Positions 38,513 through 48,819 of a stretch of 64,000 bases of DNA are shown here, one piece after another (the stretch's first letter is position 1; each line of letters starts with the position of its first letter). The stretch is taken from positions 1-64,000 of the forward strand of contig JACRSG010000008.1 of the NCBI GenBank assembly GCA_014305285.1. The letters run 5' to 3'. Made by a program: the position numbers and the translations under genes. The notes below the pieces were generated by a model that was not told the DNA's origin, searched no databases, and saw only the letters and a list, made by a program, of their open reading frames with translations. The DNA is from Campylobacter jejuni. Lineage in GTDB: Bacteria > Campylobacterota > Campylobacteria > Campylobacterales > Campylobacteraceae.

Positions 38513-39982
38513 ATGGAAGTGGTTCAAATTAATACCCCAATAGCAGTGATGTTTGTAGTTTATGCTTTGTTAATGCTTTATATAGGTTTTTATTTTTATA
38601 AGCAAAATAAAAATTCAGAGGATTATTTTTTAGGCGGGCGTACTATGGGGCCTGTGATATCTGCGCTTAGTGCGGGGGCTTCTGATATGAGTGGTTGGCT
38701 TTTAATGGGATTACCAGGGGCTTTATATGTAAGTGGTTTTATAGATTCTTATATTGCGATCGGGCTTACTATAGGGGCTAGTTTAAATTGGATTTTTGTA
38801 GCAAAAAGACTTAGAATTTATACCAGTGTTATTGCGAATTCTTTGACTATTCCGGATTATTTTGAAACTCGTTTTGATGACGATAAACATATACTTCGTA
38901 TAGTATGTGCTGTGGTCATTTTGATTTTTTTTACCTTCTATGTTTCATCCGGACTTGTAAGTGGAGCAAAACTTTTTGAAAGTACTTTTGGTATCAGATA
39001 TGATTATGCCTTAACCACTGGAACGATTATTATCGTTGCTTATACTTTTTTAGGTGGATATAAAGCGGTTTGTTGGACGGATATGATACAAGGGCTTTTA
39101 ATGATGACGGCTTTAATCATTGTGCCTTTGGTTATGCTTTATCATTTGGGTGGCTTTGGTGAAGTGATGAGTATAGTCAAAGAAGTTAAACCCCAAGCTT
39201 TGTCTATGGGTGAAGGAGTAGGAGTTATAAGCATTATATCTGCACTTGCTTGGGGTTTGGGTTATTTTGGCCAACCGCACATTTTGGTTCGTTTTATGTC
39301 TATTCGTTCTACCAGAGATATTCCTACGGCTACTTTTATAGGTATTGCTTGGATGGTGATTTGTTTGTTAAGTGCTTGCATGATAGGTGTTTTGGGTATC
39401 GCTTACGTGCATAAATTTGAATTAAGTTTGCAAGATCCTGAAAAGATTTTTATCGTGATGTCGCAACTTTTATTTAATCCTTGGATTGCAGGTATTTTAC
39501 TCAGTGCTATTTTAGCGGCTATTATGAGTACGGCAAGTTCGCAATTGCTTGTTTCAAGCTCTACTATAGCAGAAGATTTTTATAAAAAGATTTTTAGAGA
39601 AGATGCGCCAAGTCATGTTGTGTTAAATTTGGGTAAATTAGGTGTTTTGCTTGTAGCTGTAATAGCGTTTTTAATTTCTACTGATAAAAACTCAAGTGTT
39701 TTAAATATAGTTTCTTATGCATGGGCAGGATTTGGAGCTTCTTTTGGTTCTGTAATGCTTTTTTCTTTATTTTGGAGTAGAATGACAAGAGTAGGAGCGA
39801 TTTTAGGTATGATAACAGGAGCTGCTACTGTGGTACTTTGGAAGAATTTTGCAAATTCGGGTCTTTATGAAATAGTTCCAGGATTTTTAGTGGCTTCAGT
39901 GGTGATCATCATTGCAAGTTTACTTACTAATGTCCGCTTAGGAACCAAAGCAGCTTATGAAAAGATGTTAAAAGAGCTTTAA
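38513..39982 (+). CDS. putP: Sodium/proline symporter
   Basis: Imports proline with sodium. The 489 residues form about 13 helices with the solute-sodium-symporter motifs [18 protein letters not shown] and [18 protein letters not shown] start at ATG 38513 ([12 protein letters not shown]) because AAGGAGAG is 8 bases before it; ATG 38495 is possible. Forms an operon with putA. In reference strains the next genes are fdhU/fdhT; here the hsd locus follows. Confidence 0.95.
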   Translation: MEVVQINTPIAVMFVVYALLMLYIGFYFYKQNKNSEDYFLGGRTMGPVISALSAGASDMSGWLLMGLPGALYVSGFIDSYIAIGLTIGASLNWIFVAKRLRIYTSVIANSLTIPDYFETRFDDDKHILRIVCAVVILIFFTFYVSSGLVSGAKLFESTFGIRYDYALTTGTIIIVAYTFLGGYKAVCWTDMIQGLLMMTALIIVPLVMLYHLGGFGEVMSIVKEVKPQALSMGEGVGVISIISALAWGLGYFGQPHILVRFMSIRSTRDIPTATFIGIAWMVICLLSACMIGVLGIAYVHKFELSLQDPEKIFIVMSQLLFNPWIAGILLSAILAAIMSTASSQLLVSSSTIAEDFYKKIFREDAPSHVVLNLGKLGVLLVAVIAFLISTDKNSSVLNIVSYAWAGFGASFGSVMLFSLFWSRMTRVGAILGMITGAATVVLWKNFANSGLYEIVPGFLVASVVIIIASLLTNVRLGTKAAYEKMLKEL

Positions 39983-39994
39983 AAAATCTCTAAA

Positions 39995-40014
39995 ATCCCT
40001 ACTTTTGTAGGGAT
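39995..40014 (+). terminator. Hairpin after putP
   Basis: Perfect 8-bp stem ATCCCTAC-TTTT-GTAGGGAT. Not followed by a T run, but AT-rich DNA with TATAAT (about 40022-40028) comes next and could be the hsdR promoter. Confidence 0.5.
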
Positions 40015-40055
40015 AATTGTGTATAATTTCCTAAATTATATTTTTAGGTTTTTTT

Positions 40056-43022
40056 ATGAATGATTTAATGACGCAAAATAACAACACCACTATTATTACA
40101 GAATACAAATTCACGCCCAAAGAGCCAAAAGCTTATCAAAGTGAAGAAGATTTGGAAAAATTTCTTATTAAAGAACTTACGCTTCAAGGCTATGAGAGAT
40201 TAAATTTAAACGATATAAACGACCTTGAAAATAATCTTAAATTACAACTTCAAAGGCTTAATAATATCTTTTTTTCACCCACAGAATGGGAAAGCTTTTA
40301 TAAACAAAACATCGTTAATCCCAAGCTAACCTTTGAAGATAAAACTAAAATACTCCAAAGCGATAGCTTCACACTTACGCTTGATAAAGATGATGGAAGC
40401 AAGAAAAATATCATTTTAATAGATAGAGCTAATCCTATCAATAATCATTTACAAGTCATATCACAGCTAAAAAATGAAAAGGGTGAGTTTAAAAATCGCT
40501 ATGATGTTAGCATTTTAGTCAATGGACTGCCTTTAGTGCATATTGAGCTAAAAAGGCGTGGAGTAATCCTAAAAGAAGCTTTCAATCAAATCAGACGTTA
40601 TCAAAAAGAGAGCTTTTTAGAGGGTAATGCGCTTTATGAATTTGTGCAAATTTTTATTATTTCAAATGGCACACTTACTAAATATTACAGCAACACAAAC
40701 CAGCACAAAATCAAAAAATCACAAAACGATAATTATGCTTTTTGTATAAGTTTTTCAGATGCTAAAAACAATATTATTGAAGATTTAAAAGACTTTACAA
40801 AGACTTTTTTAGCTAAAAGAAATTTGCTTAATATTCTAACAAAATATTGCGTTTTTAATGCAGATAATGAATTGCTTATCATGCGTCCTTATCAAATCGC
40901 AGCAAGTGAGAGAATTATAGATAAAATTAAAATCGCCCACAATCATAAACATTATGGCAAAGTAGAAGCAGGGGGCTATATATGGCATAGCACAGGAAGC
41001 GGAAAGACTTTAACTTCATTTAAAACAGCGATTTTAGCCACAAAACTAAGCTTTATTCAAAAAGTGCTTTTTGTTGTAGATAGAAAAGATCTAGATTATC
41101 AAACACAAAAAGAATATGATAAATTTGAAAAGGGTGCAGCCAATGCCACTAAAAACACCGATGAGCTAAAAAGGCGAATTGAGAGCACAAGAGAAGATGA
41201 AAAAATCATCATCACCACCATCCAAAAGCTTTCAAATTTTGTGCAAAAATATGAAAATTCTCGTATTTTTGATTCTGAAATTGTCTTTATTTTTGATGAA
41301 TGCCATAGAAGTCAGTTTGGCTTGATGCACGAACAAATTATCAAAAAATTTAAAAAATACTATATTTTTGGTTTCACTGGCACACCTATCTTTGAAGAAA
41401 ATGCAGGGAAAAATTATTTTGTCAATACTGATAAAAATTTAGAGCTTAAAACTACACAAAGCACTTTTGGTACTTGTTTACATTCTTACACGATTTTAAA
41501 TGCAATAAAAGATAAAAATATCTTGCCTTTTAAAGTGAGCTATCATTCTACAATGAAGCAAATTGAAAGCCAGAATCAAAGCGATGTTTTAGGTATAGAT
41601 AAAGAATCTGCACTTTTAAATAGTAAGCGAATACGAAAAATCGTCAGCTATATTTTAAAGAATTTTAATCGCCACACTAAAAGACAAAATGCCTACACGC
41701 TTAAAAATCAAAGAGTGCAAGGCTTTAATGCTATTTTTGCTACTGCTAGTGTAGATTTTGCCAAAATTTATTATGAAGAATTTAGCAGACAATTAAAACA
41801 AAACAAACAAGATTTAAAAATTGGTATTATTTATTCTTATGAGCAAAATGAAGATTTAGATGAGTTTACAAGCAATGGCCAAAGTGCAAAAGAGTTTTTA
41901 AGCCATGCGATAAAAGATTATAATGGCTATTTTAAAAGTGATTTTAGCTTAGAAAAATTTGATAATTATTATAAAGATATATCACAAAAGCTTAAAAACA
42001 AAGAGCTAGATTTGCTTATCGTGGTCAATATGTTTCTAACAGGTTTTGATTCTAAAACGATAAATACCCTTTATGTCGATAAAAATCTTAAATACCACGG
42101 ACTACTGCAGGCCTTTTCACGCACGAATAGAATCTTAAATGAGCAAAAAAATTGCGGTAATGTTGTGTGTTTTAGGGATTTAGAAAATGCCACAAATGAA
42201 AGCTTAAAAATGTTTGGTGATGAAAAAGCATCAAGCATTGTTTTACTAAAAAATTTTGCTTTTTATTTTGAAAAATATAGTGCGTTAGTCGATGAATTAA
42301 AACAACAATTTGAACTTTTAAATTTTCCATTAAAAAGCGAAAAAGAGCAAAAAGAATTCATTAAAATTTTCAATCAAATGTTAAAACTAGAAAATATTTT
42401 AAATCTTTTTGATGAGTTTAAAAATCCTTTAAATATCGGAGAGAAACAAGATTATCAAAGCTATTATTTAGAGCTTTATACTGCAATCAAAGACGAGAAA
42501 AAAATACAAAATGAAAATATTAACGATGATTTGATCTTTGAAATCGAGCTGATTAAGCAAAATGAAATCAATGTAGATTTTATATTGTTCTTGCTTGAAG
42601 AATACCACAAAACAACCAAGAAAAATATTAAAGAAATGATTTTAAAAACCATCATTTCAAACCCAAGCCTAAGGGATAAAAAAGAGCTTATTGAAGAGTT
42701 TTTAAACGAAATTGATAATAATAAAACAAGCGATTATGAAAGCCTTTTTGAAAGTTTTATGCAAAGAAAAAAAGAGCAAGAATTACAAAAAATCATAGAA
42801 GATGAAAATCTCAATGAACATTTGACAAAAGAATATTTAGATGAAGCTTTTGAGCTGAATTTTTTCCAAGATAAAGGCGAACGTATAGGAAGACTTTTAC
42901 CGCTTATGAATCCTTTTGCCCCAAAGAGTGAGGGAAATGATGAAAAACGACAACGAATCATTACTAAACTTAAAGGTTTTTTTGATAAATTCATAGTTTT
43001 TTTAAAGGTAGAGGATGAATAA
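40056..43022 (+). CDS. hsdR: Type I restriction enzyme, R subunit
   Basis: ATP-driven translocase and nuclease of the type I complex. The 988 residues include the PD-(D/E)XK nuclease (HIELKRRG, ELK at 164-166), Walker A STGSGKT (Gly-Lys-Thr at 316-318), DECH at 414-417 and the helicase motif FGFTGTPIFEE, with QAFSRTNRI later. It is the first gene of an R-S-M cluster placed between putP and purA. The stop overlaps hsdS by 8 bases. In NCTC 11168 I recall hsd in another place (Cj1549c-Cj1553c). Confidence 0.93.
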   Translation: MNDLMTQNNNTTIITEYKFTPKEPKAYQSEEDLEKFLIKELTLQGYERLNLNDINDLENNLKLQLQRLNNIFFSPTEWESFYKQNIVNPKLTFEDKTKILQSDSFTLTLDKDDGSKKNIILIDRANPINNHLQVISQLKNEKGEFKNRYDVSILVNGLPLVHIELKRRGVILKEAFNQIRRYQKESFLEGNALYEFVQIFIISNGTLTKYYSNTNQHKIKKSQNDNYAFCISFSDAKNNIIEDLKDFTKTFLAKRNLLNILTKYCVFNADNELLIMRPYQIAASERIIDKIKIAHNHKHYGKVEAGGYIWHSTGSGKTLTSFKTAILATKLSFIQKVLFVVDRKDLDYQTQKEYDKFEKGAANATKNTDELKRRIESTREDEKIIITTIQKLSNFVQKYENSRIFDSEIVFIFDECHRSQFGLMHEQIIKKFKKYYIFGFTGTPIFEENAGKNYFVNTDKNLELKTTQSTFGTCLHSYTILNAIKDKNILPFKVSYHSTMKQIESQNQSDVLGIDKESALLNSKRIRKIVSYILKNFNRHTKRQNAYTLKNQRVQGFNAIFATASVDFAKIYYEEFSRQLKQNKQDLKIGIIYSYEQNEDLDEFTSNGQSAKEFLSHAIKDYNGYFKSDFSLEKFDNYYKDISQKLKNKELDLLIVVNMFLTGFDSKTINTLYVDKNLKYHGLLQAFSRTNRILNEQKNCGNVVCFRDLENATNESLKMFGDEKASSIVLLKNFAFYFEKYSALVDELKQQFELLNFPLKSEKEQKEFIKIFNQMLKLENILNLFDEFKNPLNIGEKQDYQSYYLELYTAIKDEKKIQNENINDDLIFEIELIKQNEINVDFILFLLEEYHKTTKKNIKEMILKTIISNPSLRDKKELIEEFLNEIDNNKTSDYESLFESFMQRKKEQELQKIIEDENLNEHLTKEYLDEAFELNFFQDKGERIGRLLPLMNPFAPKSEGNDEKRQRIITKLKGFFDKFIVFLKVEDE

Positions 43023-44193
43023 AATAGAAAAACTACTCAAAGAGCTTTGTCCTAAGGGTGTGGAGTTTAGAGCATTACAAGATGTTTGTAATTTAAGGGC
43101 AGGGGAAAGAATTACAACTTCTATGATGAGCGATGAATTTGAATTCCCTGTTATGGGTGGGGGTGTAGAGCCGACGGGGTATTATTCTAGTTATAATTTT
43201 GAAAATGTTGTAACAATAGCAAGGGCAGGAAGTGCTGGATTTGTTAGTTTCCAAAAAAATAAATTTTGGGCAACGGATGTGTGTTTTGTTGCAAGTGCAA
43301 AAACTGAGTTATATGTAAATATTAAGTATGTTTTTTATTTTTTAAAACACCATGAATATGAATTAAAAAAACATCTTTATGGTGGTTCAATGCCTAAGCT
43401 TGAAAAGCGATATTTATGGGAGTTTCAAATCCCCCTCCCACCCCTCAAAGTGCAAGAAGAAATAGTAACCATTCTTGACACCTTTACAGAACTAGAATCA
43501 GAACTAGAATCAGAACTAAAAGCACGCCGCCGTCAGTATGAGTATTATCGCAACAAGCTTTTATCTTTTGAGTATTTAGATAAAAATGGGGGGGGGTATG
43601 AGAAGAAAAGCTTGGGAGAGATTGGCACATTTACGCGTGGGAATGGTTTGCAGAAAAAGGACTTTAAAGAATTTGGAATCCCTTGCATTCATTATGGACA
43701 GATTTACACCTTTTATGGAATCCATACTCATAAAACAATCTCTTTTGTCAGTAAGGAAACCGCAAAGAAGCTTAAAAAAGCAAAAAGGGGAGATTTAATC
43801 ATTGCGGAGGTTAGTGAAAATAAAGAAGATGTTTGTAAAGCAGTTGTATATTTGGGAGATAGCGAAGTGTGCATTAGTGGGCATAGCTTTGCTTTTTCAC
43901 ATAAGCAGAATCCTAAATATATTGCTTACTTTTTTCAAACTCATTTCTTTCAAGACCAAAAAATAAAATATACTTTTGGAACTAAGGTTATTACAGTGCA
44001 TATTGATAATTTAAGAAAGATACAAATCCCCCTCCCACCCCTCAAAGTGCAAAATGAAATTGTAAAGATACTTGATCAGTTTGATACTTTAGTCAATGAC
44101 CTAAACAGTGGAATCCCAAGAGAGATAGAATTAAGAAAAAAGCAATATGAATACTATAGAGAAAAGTTATTAAACTTTGAAAGGAGAGAATAA
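43015..44193 (+). CDS. hsdS: Type I specificity subunit, phase-variable candidate
   Basis: Chooses the DNA target with two target-recognition domains. The first TRD is at about 1-140, a conserved spacer helix follows (residues 141-188, [33 protein letters not shown]), the second TRD is at about 198-335, and the second helix ends the protein ([16 protein letters not shown]). A run of nine G at 43588-43596 encodes Gly-Gly-Gly at the start of the second half. The present tract length is in frame and gives the full 392 residues. A 30-bp stretch is repeated exactly at the two spacer regions. The stop overlaps the hsdM start by one base. Confidence 0.93.
   Translation: MNKIEKLLKELCPKGVEFRALQDVCNLRAGERITTSMMSDEFEFPVMGGGVEPTGYYSSYNFENVVTIARAGSAGFVSFQKNKFWATDVCFVASAKTELYVNIKYVFYFLKHHEYELKKHLYGGSMPKLEKRYLWEFQIPLPPLKVQEEIVTILDTFTELESELESELKARRRQYEYYRNKLLSFEYLDKNGGGYEKKSLGEIGTFTRGNGLQKKDFKEFGIPCIHYGQIYTFYGIHTHKTISFVSKETAKKLKKAKRGDLIIAEVSENKEDVCKAVVYLGDSEVCISGHSFAFSHKQNPKYIAYFFQTHFFQDQKIKYTFGTKVITVHIDNLRKIQIPLPPLKVQNEIVKILDQFDTLVNDLNSGIPREIELRKKQYEYYREKLLNFERRE
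43426..43455 (+). repeat. 30-bp direct repeat within hsdS, copy 1
   Basis: Starts CAAATCCCCCTCCCACCCCT and is identical to 44023-44052; the copies are 597 bp (199 codons) apart and in the same frame. They encode the IPLPPLKVQ segment at the end of each TRD. Confidence 0.9.
43588..43596 (+). repeat. G9 homopolymer tract in hsdS
   Basis: Nine G in a row, the kind of slippage-prone tract known for contingency genes in C. jejuni. With ten G the frame closes after NGGGV, giving about 195 residues; with eight it runs in another frame to a stop at 43798. Confidence 0.9.
44023..44052 (+). repeat. 30-bp direct repeat within hsdS, copy 2
   Basis: Exact copy of 43426-43455, at the end of the second TRD. 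Recombination between copies of different alleles would move a whole recognition domain in frame. Confidence 0.9.
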
Positions 44194-45728
44194 TGAAAAG
44201 TGTAGAGCAAAGAGAAGAGTTGCATAAAACCATTTGGAAAATCGCAAATGATTTGCGTGGAAGTGTCGATGGCTGGGATTTTAAAAGCTATGTTTTGGGG
44301 TTTTTGTTTTATTATTTTATCTGTGAAAATCTAAAAAGCTATGTTTTAAAATCCTTTAAGCAAGATTATGAAAATTTAAGCGATGAGATGGCAGAAAATG
44401 GCAAAAATATTGTTATTAAAGATAAGGGATTTTTTATAAAGCCTAGTCATCTTTTTTCAAATATGCTTAAAAATGCAAATTTAGAAAATTTAAATGAAAA
44501 ACTAAGTGTGATTTTTAAAGAAATAGAGGCAAGTGCAAATGGAAATGAGAGTGAAAAAAGCTTTAAGGGGCTTTTTGATGATTTAGATCTTTACTCCAAT
44601 AAACTTGGAGCAAATAACCTAGAGCGTAATAAAAAGATTTTAAAGATTATGGAGGCGATTTCTGATCTTGATTTGCACTATAATGAAAATGAGATCGATG
44701 CTTTTGGTGATGCGTATGAGTTTTTAATGACAATGTATGCAAGCAATGCAGGTAAAAGCGGGGGAGAGTTTTTTACTCCACAAGAAGTAAGCAAACTTCT
44801 AGTAGAAATTACTTTGCATAATAACGCTAAGCCAAATAAAGTCTATGATCCTGCTTGTGGAAGTGGATCACTACTTTTACAATACAAAAAATCACTAAAA
44901 AGCGATCCTAAAAAGGGTTATTTTGGACAAGAGATCAATATCACTACTTACAACCTTGCAAGAATGAATATGTTTTTACATGATGTGAATTACACGCTTT
45001 TTGATATCGCACATGGTAATACTTTGATAAGTCCTAATGAAAATCATAAATCCCTAGAGCCTTTTGATGCAATTGTTAGCAATCCTCCTTATAGCACCAA
45101 ATGGGAGGGCAAAGACAATGCACTTTTAATTAATGATGAAAGATTTAACAAAGCAGGAGTATTAGCACCCACTTCAAAGGCGGATCTTGCGTTTGTAATG
45201 CATAGTTTGGCTTGGCTTAGCGAGAAAGGAAGTGCTGCAATTGTCTGTTTTCCTGGGGTGATGTATAGAAGTGGAGCAGAAAAAGAGATAAGAAAATACA
45301 TGATAGAAGAAAACTTTGTAGATTGTGTGATTTCTTTAGCACCCAATCTGTTCTTTGGTACAAGCATTGCGGTGTGTATTTTAGTGCTTAGAAAGAATAA
45401 AACCGATGATAAAACTCTATTTATCAATGCAAATGAAGAATTTATAAAAGTAACCAATAAAAATATGCTAAGCAAAGAAAACTTAGAAAATATCTTAAAG
45501 CTTTATACAGATAGGGCAGAAGTGCCACATTTAACCAAGCTTGTAAGCATCGAAGAGCTTGCAAAAAATGATTATAACTTAAGTGTATCAAGTTATGTAC
45601 AAGCATATGATACAAGAGAGATAATCGACATAAAAGCACTCAATAAAAATATAGAAGAGACAGTAAAACGTCAAAGTGTTTTAAGAAATAAAATCGATAG
45701 CTTAGTGCGTGAGCTTGAGTGTGGTTAA
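44193..45728 (+). CDS. hsdM: Type I methyltransferase, M subunit
   Basis: Adenine-N6 methyltransferase of the complex. The 511 residues hold the N-terminal helical domain, the AdoMet motif [12 protein letters not shown] (Asp219) and the catalytic NPPY at 297-300. The motif [17 protein letters not shown] is typical for HsdM. Last gene of hsdR-hsdS-hsdM. About 130 bases follow before the selC relic; a short frame there (EHEDPKKKSEIIA) is not recognisable. Confidence 0.95.
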   Translation: MKSVEQREELHKTIWKIANDLRGSVDGWDFKSYVLGFLFYYFICENLKSYVLKSFKQDYENLSDEMAENGKNIVIKDKGFFIKPSHLFSNMLKNANLENLNEKLSVIFKEIEASANGNESEKSFKGLFDDLDLYSNKLGANNLERNKKILKIMEAISDLDLHYNENEIDAFGDAYEFLMTMYASNAGKSGGEFFTPQEVSKLLVEITLHNNAKPNKVYDPACGSGSLLLQYKKSLKSDPKKGYFGQEINITTYNLARMNMFLHDVNYTLFDIAHGNTLISPNENHKSLEPFDAIVSNPPYSTKWEGKDNALLINDERFNKAGVLAPTSKADLAFVMHSLAWLSEKGSAAIVCFPGVMYRSGAEKEIRKYMIEENFVDCVISLAPNLFFGTSIAVCILVLRKNKTDDKTLFINANEEFIKVTNKNMLSKENLENILKLYTDRAEVPHLTKLVSIEELAKNDYNLSVSSYVQAYDTREIIDIKALNKNIEETVKRQSVLRNKIDSLVRELECG

Positions 45729-45847
45729 GGTTTAGTGCAATCTTAGAGCACGAAGATCCCAAAAAAAAGAGTGAGATTATAGCTTAAATTGAATATGAAG
45801 TTAAAAAGAATATTGATAAATTTATTTTGTTTTTCATTAAAAATCGC

Positions 45848-45853
45848 TATAAT
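45848..45853 (+). promoter_or_regulatory. -10 box upstream of selC relic
   Basis: TATAAT ending 9 bases before the tRNA-like sequence, as expected for a tRNA promoter. The promoter appears intact although the tRNA is damaged. Confidence 0.55.
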
Positions 45854-45862
45854 TATCACTTT

Positions 45863-45960
45863 GGAAGATTTGCGTATCGGGTGATCGCCACTGACTTTAA
45901 ATCAGATGAAAGGATAGTTGATTATTCTTTGAGGAGTTCGATTCTCTCATCTTCTCGCCA
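45863..45960 (+). pseudogene. selC: Decayed selenocysteine tRNA gene
   Basis: A 98-base tRNA-like sequence with a long variable arm and encoded CCA, ending TCTCGCCA. The 3' acceptor strand ATCTTCTC (45949-45956) needs GAGAAGAT, but the 5' strand is GGAAGAT, one A short. The D stem GCGTATC (45872-45878) faces GATCGC instead of GATACGC. The anticodon loop CTTTAAA (45895-45901) has anticodon TTA where tRNA-Sec has TCA. The T stem reads GAGGAG against CTCTC, one G too many. The variable arm (AAAGGATA with TATTCTTT, 8 pairs) is intact. The 8-bp acceptor and long variable arm point to tRNA-Sec. Three indels and an anticodon change suggest a pseudogene. Confidence 0.65.
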
Positions 45961-45988
45961 ATATTAAAGTAAAATCAAGGAAATTTTT

Positions 45989-47239
45989 ATGAGTAAAGCA
46001 GATATTATTGTCGGCATTCAATGGGGCGATGAAGGAAAAGGCAAGGTAGTTGATAAATTATGTGAAAATTATGATTTTGTTTGCAGAAGTGCAGGTGGAC
46101 ACAATGCAGGACATACGATTTGGGTAAATGGTGTAAGATATGCGCTTCATCTTATGCCAAGTGGAGTTTTGCATCCAAGATGTATTAATATTATCGGAAA
46201 TGGAGTTGTGGTTTCTCCTGAAGTATTGATCGCTGAAATGGCTCAATTTGAAAATCTAAAAGGTAGATTATATATCAGCGATAGAGCCCATTTAAATTTA
46301 AAACATCATTCTTTAATAGACATTGCAAAAGAAAAACTCAAAGGTAAAAATGCTATAGGAACAACAGGTAAGGGTATAGGGCCTTCTTATGCAGATAAGA
46401 TTAATCGTACAGGACATAGAGTTGGAGAGCTTTTAGAACCACAAAGACTTTGCGAGGCTTTGATGAAAGATTTTGAAGCGAATAAAACTTTTTTTGAAAT
46501 GCTTGAAATTGAAATTCCAAGTGCTGAAGAATTGCTTGCTGATTTAAAACGCTTTAATGAAATTTTAACTCCTTATATTACAGATACTACAAGAATGCTT
46601 TGGAAGGCTTTAGATGAGGATAAAAGAGTGCTTTTAGAAGGAGCTCAAGGTTCTATGCTTGATATTGATCACGGAACTTATCCTTATGTTACAAGTTCAA
46701 GTACTATTTCAGCAGGTGCTTTAACAGGACTTGGGTTAAATCCTAAAGAAGCGGGAAATATTATAGGTATTGTAAAAGCTTATGCAACGCGTGTGGGGAA
46801 TGGAGCTTTTCCTACTGAGGATAAGGGCGAAGATGGAGAAAAAATTGCACAAATTGGAAAAGAAATTGGCGTAAGCACAGGACGAAAAAGACGCTGTGGA
46901 TGGTTTGATGCAGTTGCCCTAAGATATACTGCAAGGCTTAACGGACTTGATGCTTTATCTTTGATGAAACTTGATGTTTTAGATGGTTTTAAAAAGATAA
47001 AAATTTGTCGTGCTTATGAATATAAGGGCATGGAAATCGACTATATGCCAAGCGATTTGGAAAATGTTGAGCCTATTTATGAAGAAATGGATGGTTGGGA
47101 TAAAGTTTTTGGCATGAAAGATTATGATTTATTGCCAGAAAATGCTAAAAAATATATAGCAAGACTTGAAGAGCTTGCAGGGGTTAAAGTAAAGTATATT
47201 TCTACTAGCCCTGAAAGAGATGATACTATCATCTTATGA
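45989..47239 (+). CDS. purA: Adenylosuccinate synthetase
   Basis: First committed step from IMP to AMP. The 416 residues show [14 protein letters not shown] (GTP loop), the conserved [27 protein letters not shown] and [21 protein letters not shown]. Normal length. Follows the selC relic; overlaps the next gene by 4 bases. Confidence 0.97.
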   Translation: MSKADIIVGIQWGDEGKGKVVDKLCENYDFVCRSAGGHNAGHTIWVNGVRYALHLMPSGVLHPRCINIIGNGVVVSPEVLIAEMAQFENLKGRLYISDRAHLNLKHHSLIDIAKEKLKGKNAIGTTGKGIGPSYADKINRTGHRVGELLEPQRLCEALMKDFEANKTFFEMLEIEIPSAEELLADLKRFNEILTPYITDTTRMLWKALDEDKRVLLEGAQGSMLDIDHGTYPYVTSSSTISAGALTGLGLNPKEAGNIIGIVKAYATRVGNGAFPTEDKGEDGEKIAQIGKEIGVSTGRKRRCGWFDAVALRYTARLNGLDALSLMKLDVLDGFKKIKICRAYEYKGMEIDYMPSDLENVEPIYEEMDGWDKVFGMKDYDLLPENAKKYIARLEELAGVKVKYISTSPERDDTIIL

Positions 47240-47664
47240 AAAGCAAATATAATTCTGTTGTAAAAGTAAGAAAACAACAACTTGATAAAGCAGAATCAAA
47301 TCTCAATCAAGCGAAGCAAAGACAACTTGAAAATGAAAAAGCTTATGAGCTTTCACGCCAAGAGTGTGAAAGTTTGAGTGCATTACCAAGGTCAGGATCT
47401 ATAGCAGAATTAAGATCGAATTTAAGTATGGCACAAGTAGGACGCGAAGCTTTGGCAAGAGCTAAGGAGAAAGTAGAACTTTCTAAAAAAGAAATGAATC
47501 ATTATCGGTTTTTATATCAAAAAGCGCATTTAGATTATGAAAAAATGAAGGTTTTAGAAGCTGAGGAAATTAAACAAAAACAAAAAGAACTTGCTAAGGC
47601 TGAAGAAAAATTTTTAGATGAAATCGCAATCAGTCGTTTTTTCAAAGGAGAAAAAGATGATTAA
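47236..47664 (+). CDS. FliJ-like coiled-coil protein (Cj1497c)
   Basis: A 142-residue protein, almost all charged alpha helix and likely coiled coil ([20 protein letters not shown] and after). The size and helical pattern resemble the flagellar export chaperone FliJ, and the next gene resembles the motility chaperone MotE, which supports a flagellar role, but no single motif proves it. Start ATG 47236 overlaps the purA stop; the end overlaps Cj1496c. Confidence 0.55.
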   Translation: MKSKYNSVVKVRKQQLDKAESNLNQAKQRQLENEKAYELSRQECESLSALPRSGSIAELRSNLSMAQVGREALARAKEKVELSKKEMNHYRFLYQKAHLDYEKMKVLEAEEIKQKQKELAKAEEKFLDEIAISRFFKGEKDD

Positions 47665-48175
47665 AAAATTTATATTTTTAGTTTTTATTTCAAGTGTAGT
47701 TTTTGGAGCTGAACAAGATTGTGAGCAGTATTTTGAAGCTAGAAAAGCTCAAATTGAATTGCAAACTAGAGAATTTGATGAAGCAAGACAATCTTTAGAA
47801 GCTTATCAAGCTTCTTTTGAAGCTTTACAAAAAGAAAGACTTGAAAATTTAGAAAAAAAAGAGGCTGAAGTTAATGCAACTTTAGCAAAAATTGAAGAAT
47901 TAAAACTTGAAAACGCAAGGCTTGTAGAAGAACAACAAAAGATTTTAAATTCAATCAATGATAAAACTCAAGGTAGGGTTAAAGAAATTTATTCTCAAAT
48001 GAAAGATGCAGCCATTGCAGATGTTTTAAGTCAAATGGATGCAGAGGATGCAAGCAAGATAATGCTTTCTTTGGAATCGCGTAAAATTTCAGGCGTTTTA
48101 TCTAAAATGGATCCAAAAAAAGCCAGTGAACTTACTTTGCTTTTGAAAAATTTAGATAATAACGCTAGTAATTAG
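47657..48175 (+). CDS. Exported glycoprotein, MotE-like (Cj1496c)
   Basis: Secreted helical protein of 172 residues with signal peptide [18 protein letters not shown], a coiled coil, and a C-terminal MgtE-N-like part (DVLSQMDAEDASKIMLSL). Two Campylobacter N-glycosylation sequons are visible: EVNAT with Asn73 and DNNAS with Asn169; these agree with the glycosylation sites I remember for Cj1496c, which was reported to affect invasion and colonisation. I start at ATG 47657 with AAAGGAG upstream, since an open extension from 47618 lies inside Cj1497c. Confidence 0.8.
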   Translation: MIKKFIFLVFISSVVFGAEQDCEQYFEARKAQIELQTREFDEARQSLEAYQASFEALQKERLENLEKKEAEVNATLAKIEELKLENARLVEEQQKILNSINDKTQGRVKEIYSQMKDAAIADVLSQMDAEDASKIMLSLESRKISGVLSKMDPKKASELTLLLKNLDNNASN

Positions 48176-48267
48176 GTGATTAAAAGAATGAAAATTTTTC
48201 ATTTTTAACATTCTTTTACCAAAAATAAGCTATTATTTCAAACATTATTCAATAAGAGGTTTTTAAG

Positions 48268-48819
48268 ATGCGTATAAAATTACCACATATTCCTTATATC
48301 GCAAATAAAATGATGTTAGATATAGCTAATTCTTCTTTTGTAGAAATTAAAGATCAATTAGAAAAGCTTAAGGTATGTATAATAAAAGTTTTAGAGAAAG
48401 ATATTCTAAATGAAAGAAAATTAGACGAAAGAGTAAAAGAGCTTTTAGAGCAGCAAGAAGATGAAATGGAGCTTATGCAAGTAGATCGTAAAAATATGTT
48501 TTGGCTTGTGAAGAAAAAGTTAGCTCCTGAATTGAATGTGATTTTAGATTCTGAAGATAGACATAATCATCTAGCGCATCAAATTTTAGAAGAACTTGTA
48601 GAGAATGATTATATTAATTTTATAGTGAGTGAAAATAGGGTTAAAAATTTAATCTTTTCAAGCATAGAGTCTTATCTTCAAATTTATGAAAAACTTGAAG
48701 ATGAGGTTTATGATAAAATTAGCAATTATAAAACAAAGCCTATTCCAGGTAGTGAAGAATATGATCTTATATTTGAAAAACTTTATCAAGAAGAGCTTAG
48801 AAAAAAAGGTATGTTTTAA
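48268..48819 (+). CDS. DUF507-family protein (Cj1495c)
   Basis: A 183-residue cytoplasmic helical protein. It begins MRIKLPHIPYIANKMMLDIA and resembles the DUF507 family of epsilonproteobacteria and Aquificales, whose role is unknown. The DUF507 repeat-like halves (KLDERVKELLEQQEDEM and RVKNLIFSSIESYLQI) are visible. Directly abuts carA. Confidence 0.65.
   Translation: MRIKLPHIPYIANKMMLDIANSSFVEIKDQLEKLKVCIIKVLEKDILNERKLDERVKELLEQQEDEMELMQVDRKNMFWLVKKKLAPELNVILDSEDRHNHLAHQILEELVENDYINFIVSENRVKNLIFSSIESYLQIYEKLEDEVYDKISNYKTKPIPGSEEYDLIFEKLYQEELRKKGMF

Noticed and set aside
43159-43163. G5 tract early in hsdS as a second phase-variable site
   Set aside because: Five G are too short for frequent slippage; only the G9 tract is in the usual range.
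40056-45728. hsd locus as an integrative mobile element
   Set aside because: No integrase, transposase, terminal repeats or att duplication are visible at either end.
45863-45960. tRNA-Leu(UAA) or a recoded tRNA-Sec reading UAA
   Set aside because: A leucine reading needs a different loop register and does not fold. Functional recoding is unlikely because three stems are broken and the rest of the selenium pathway in this window is gone.
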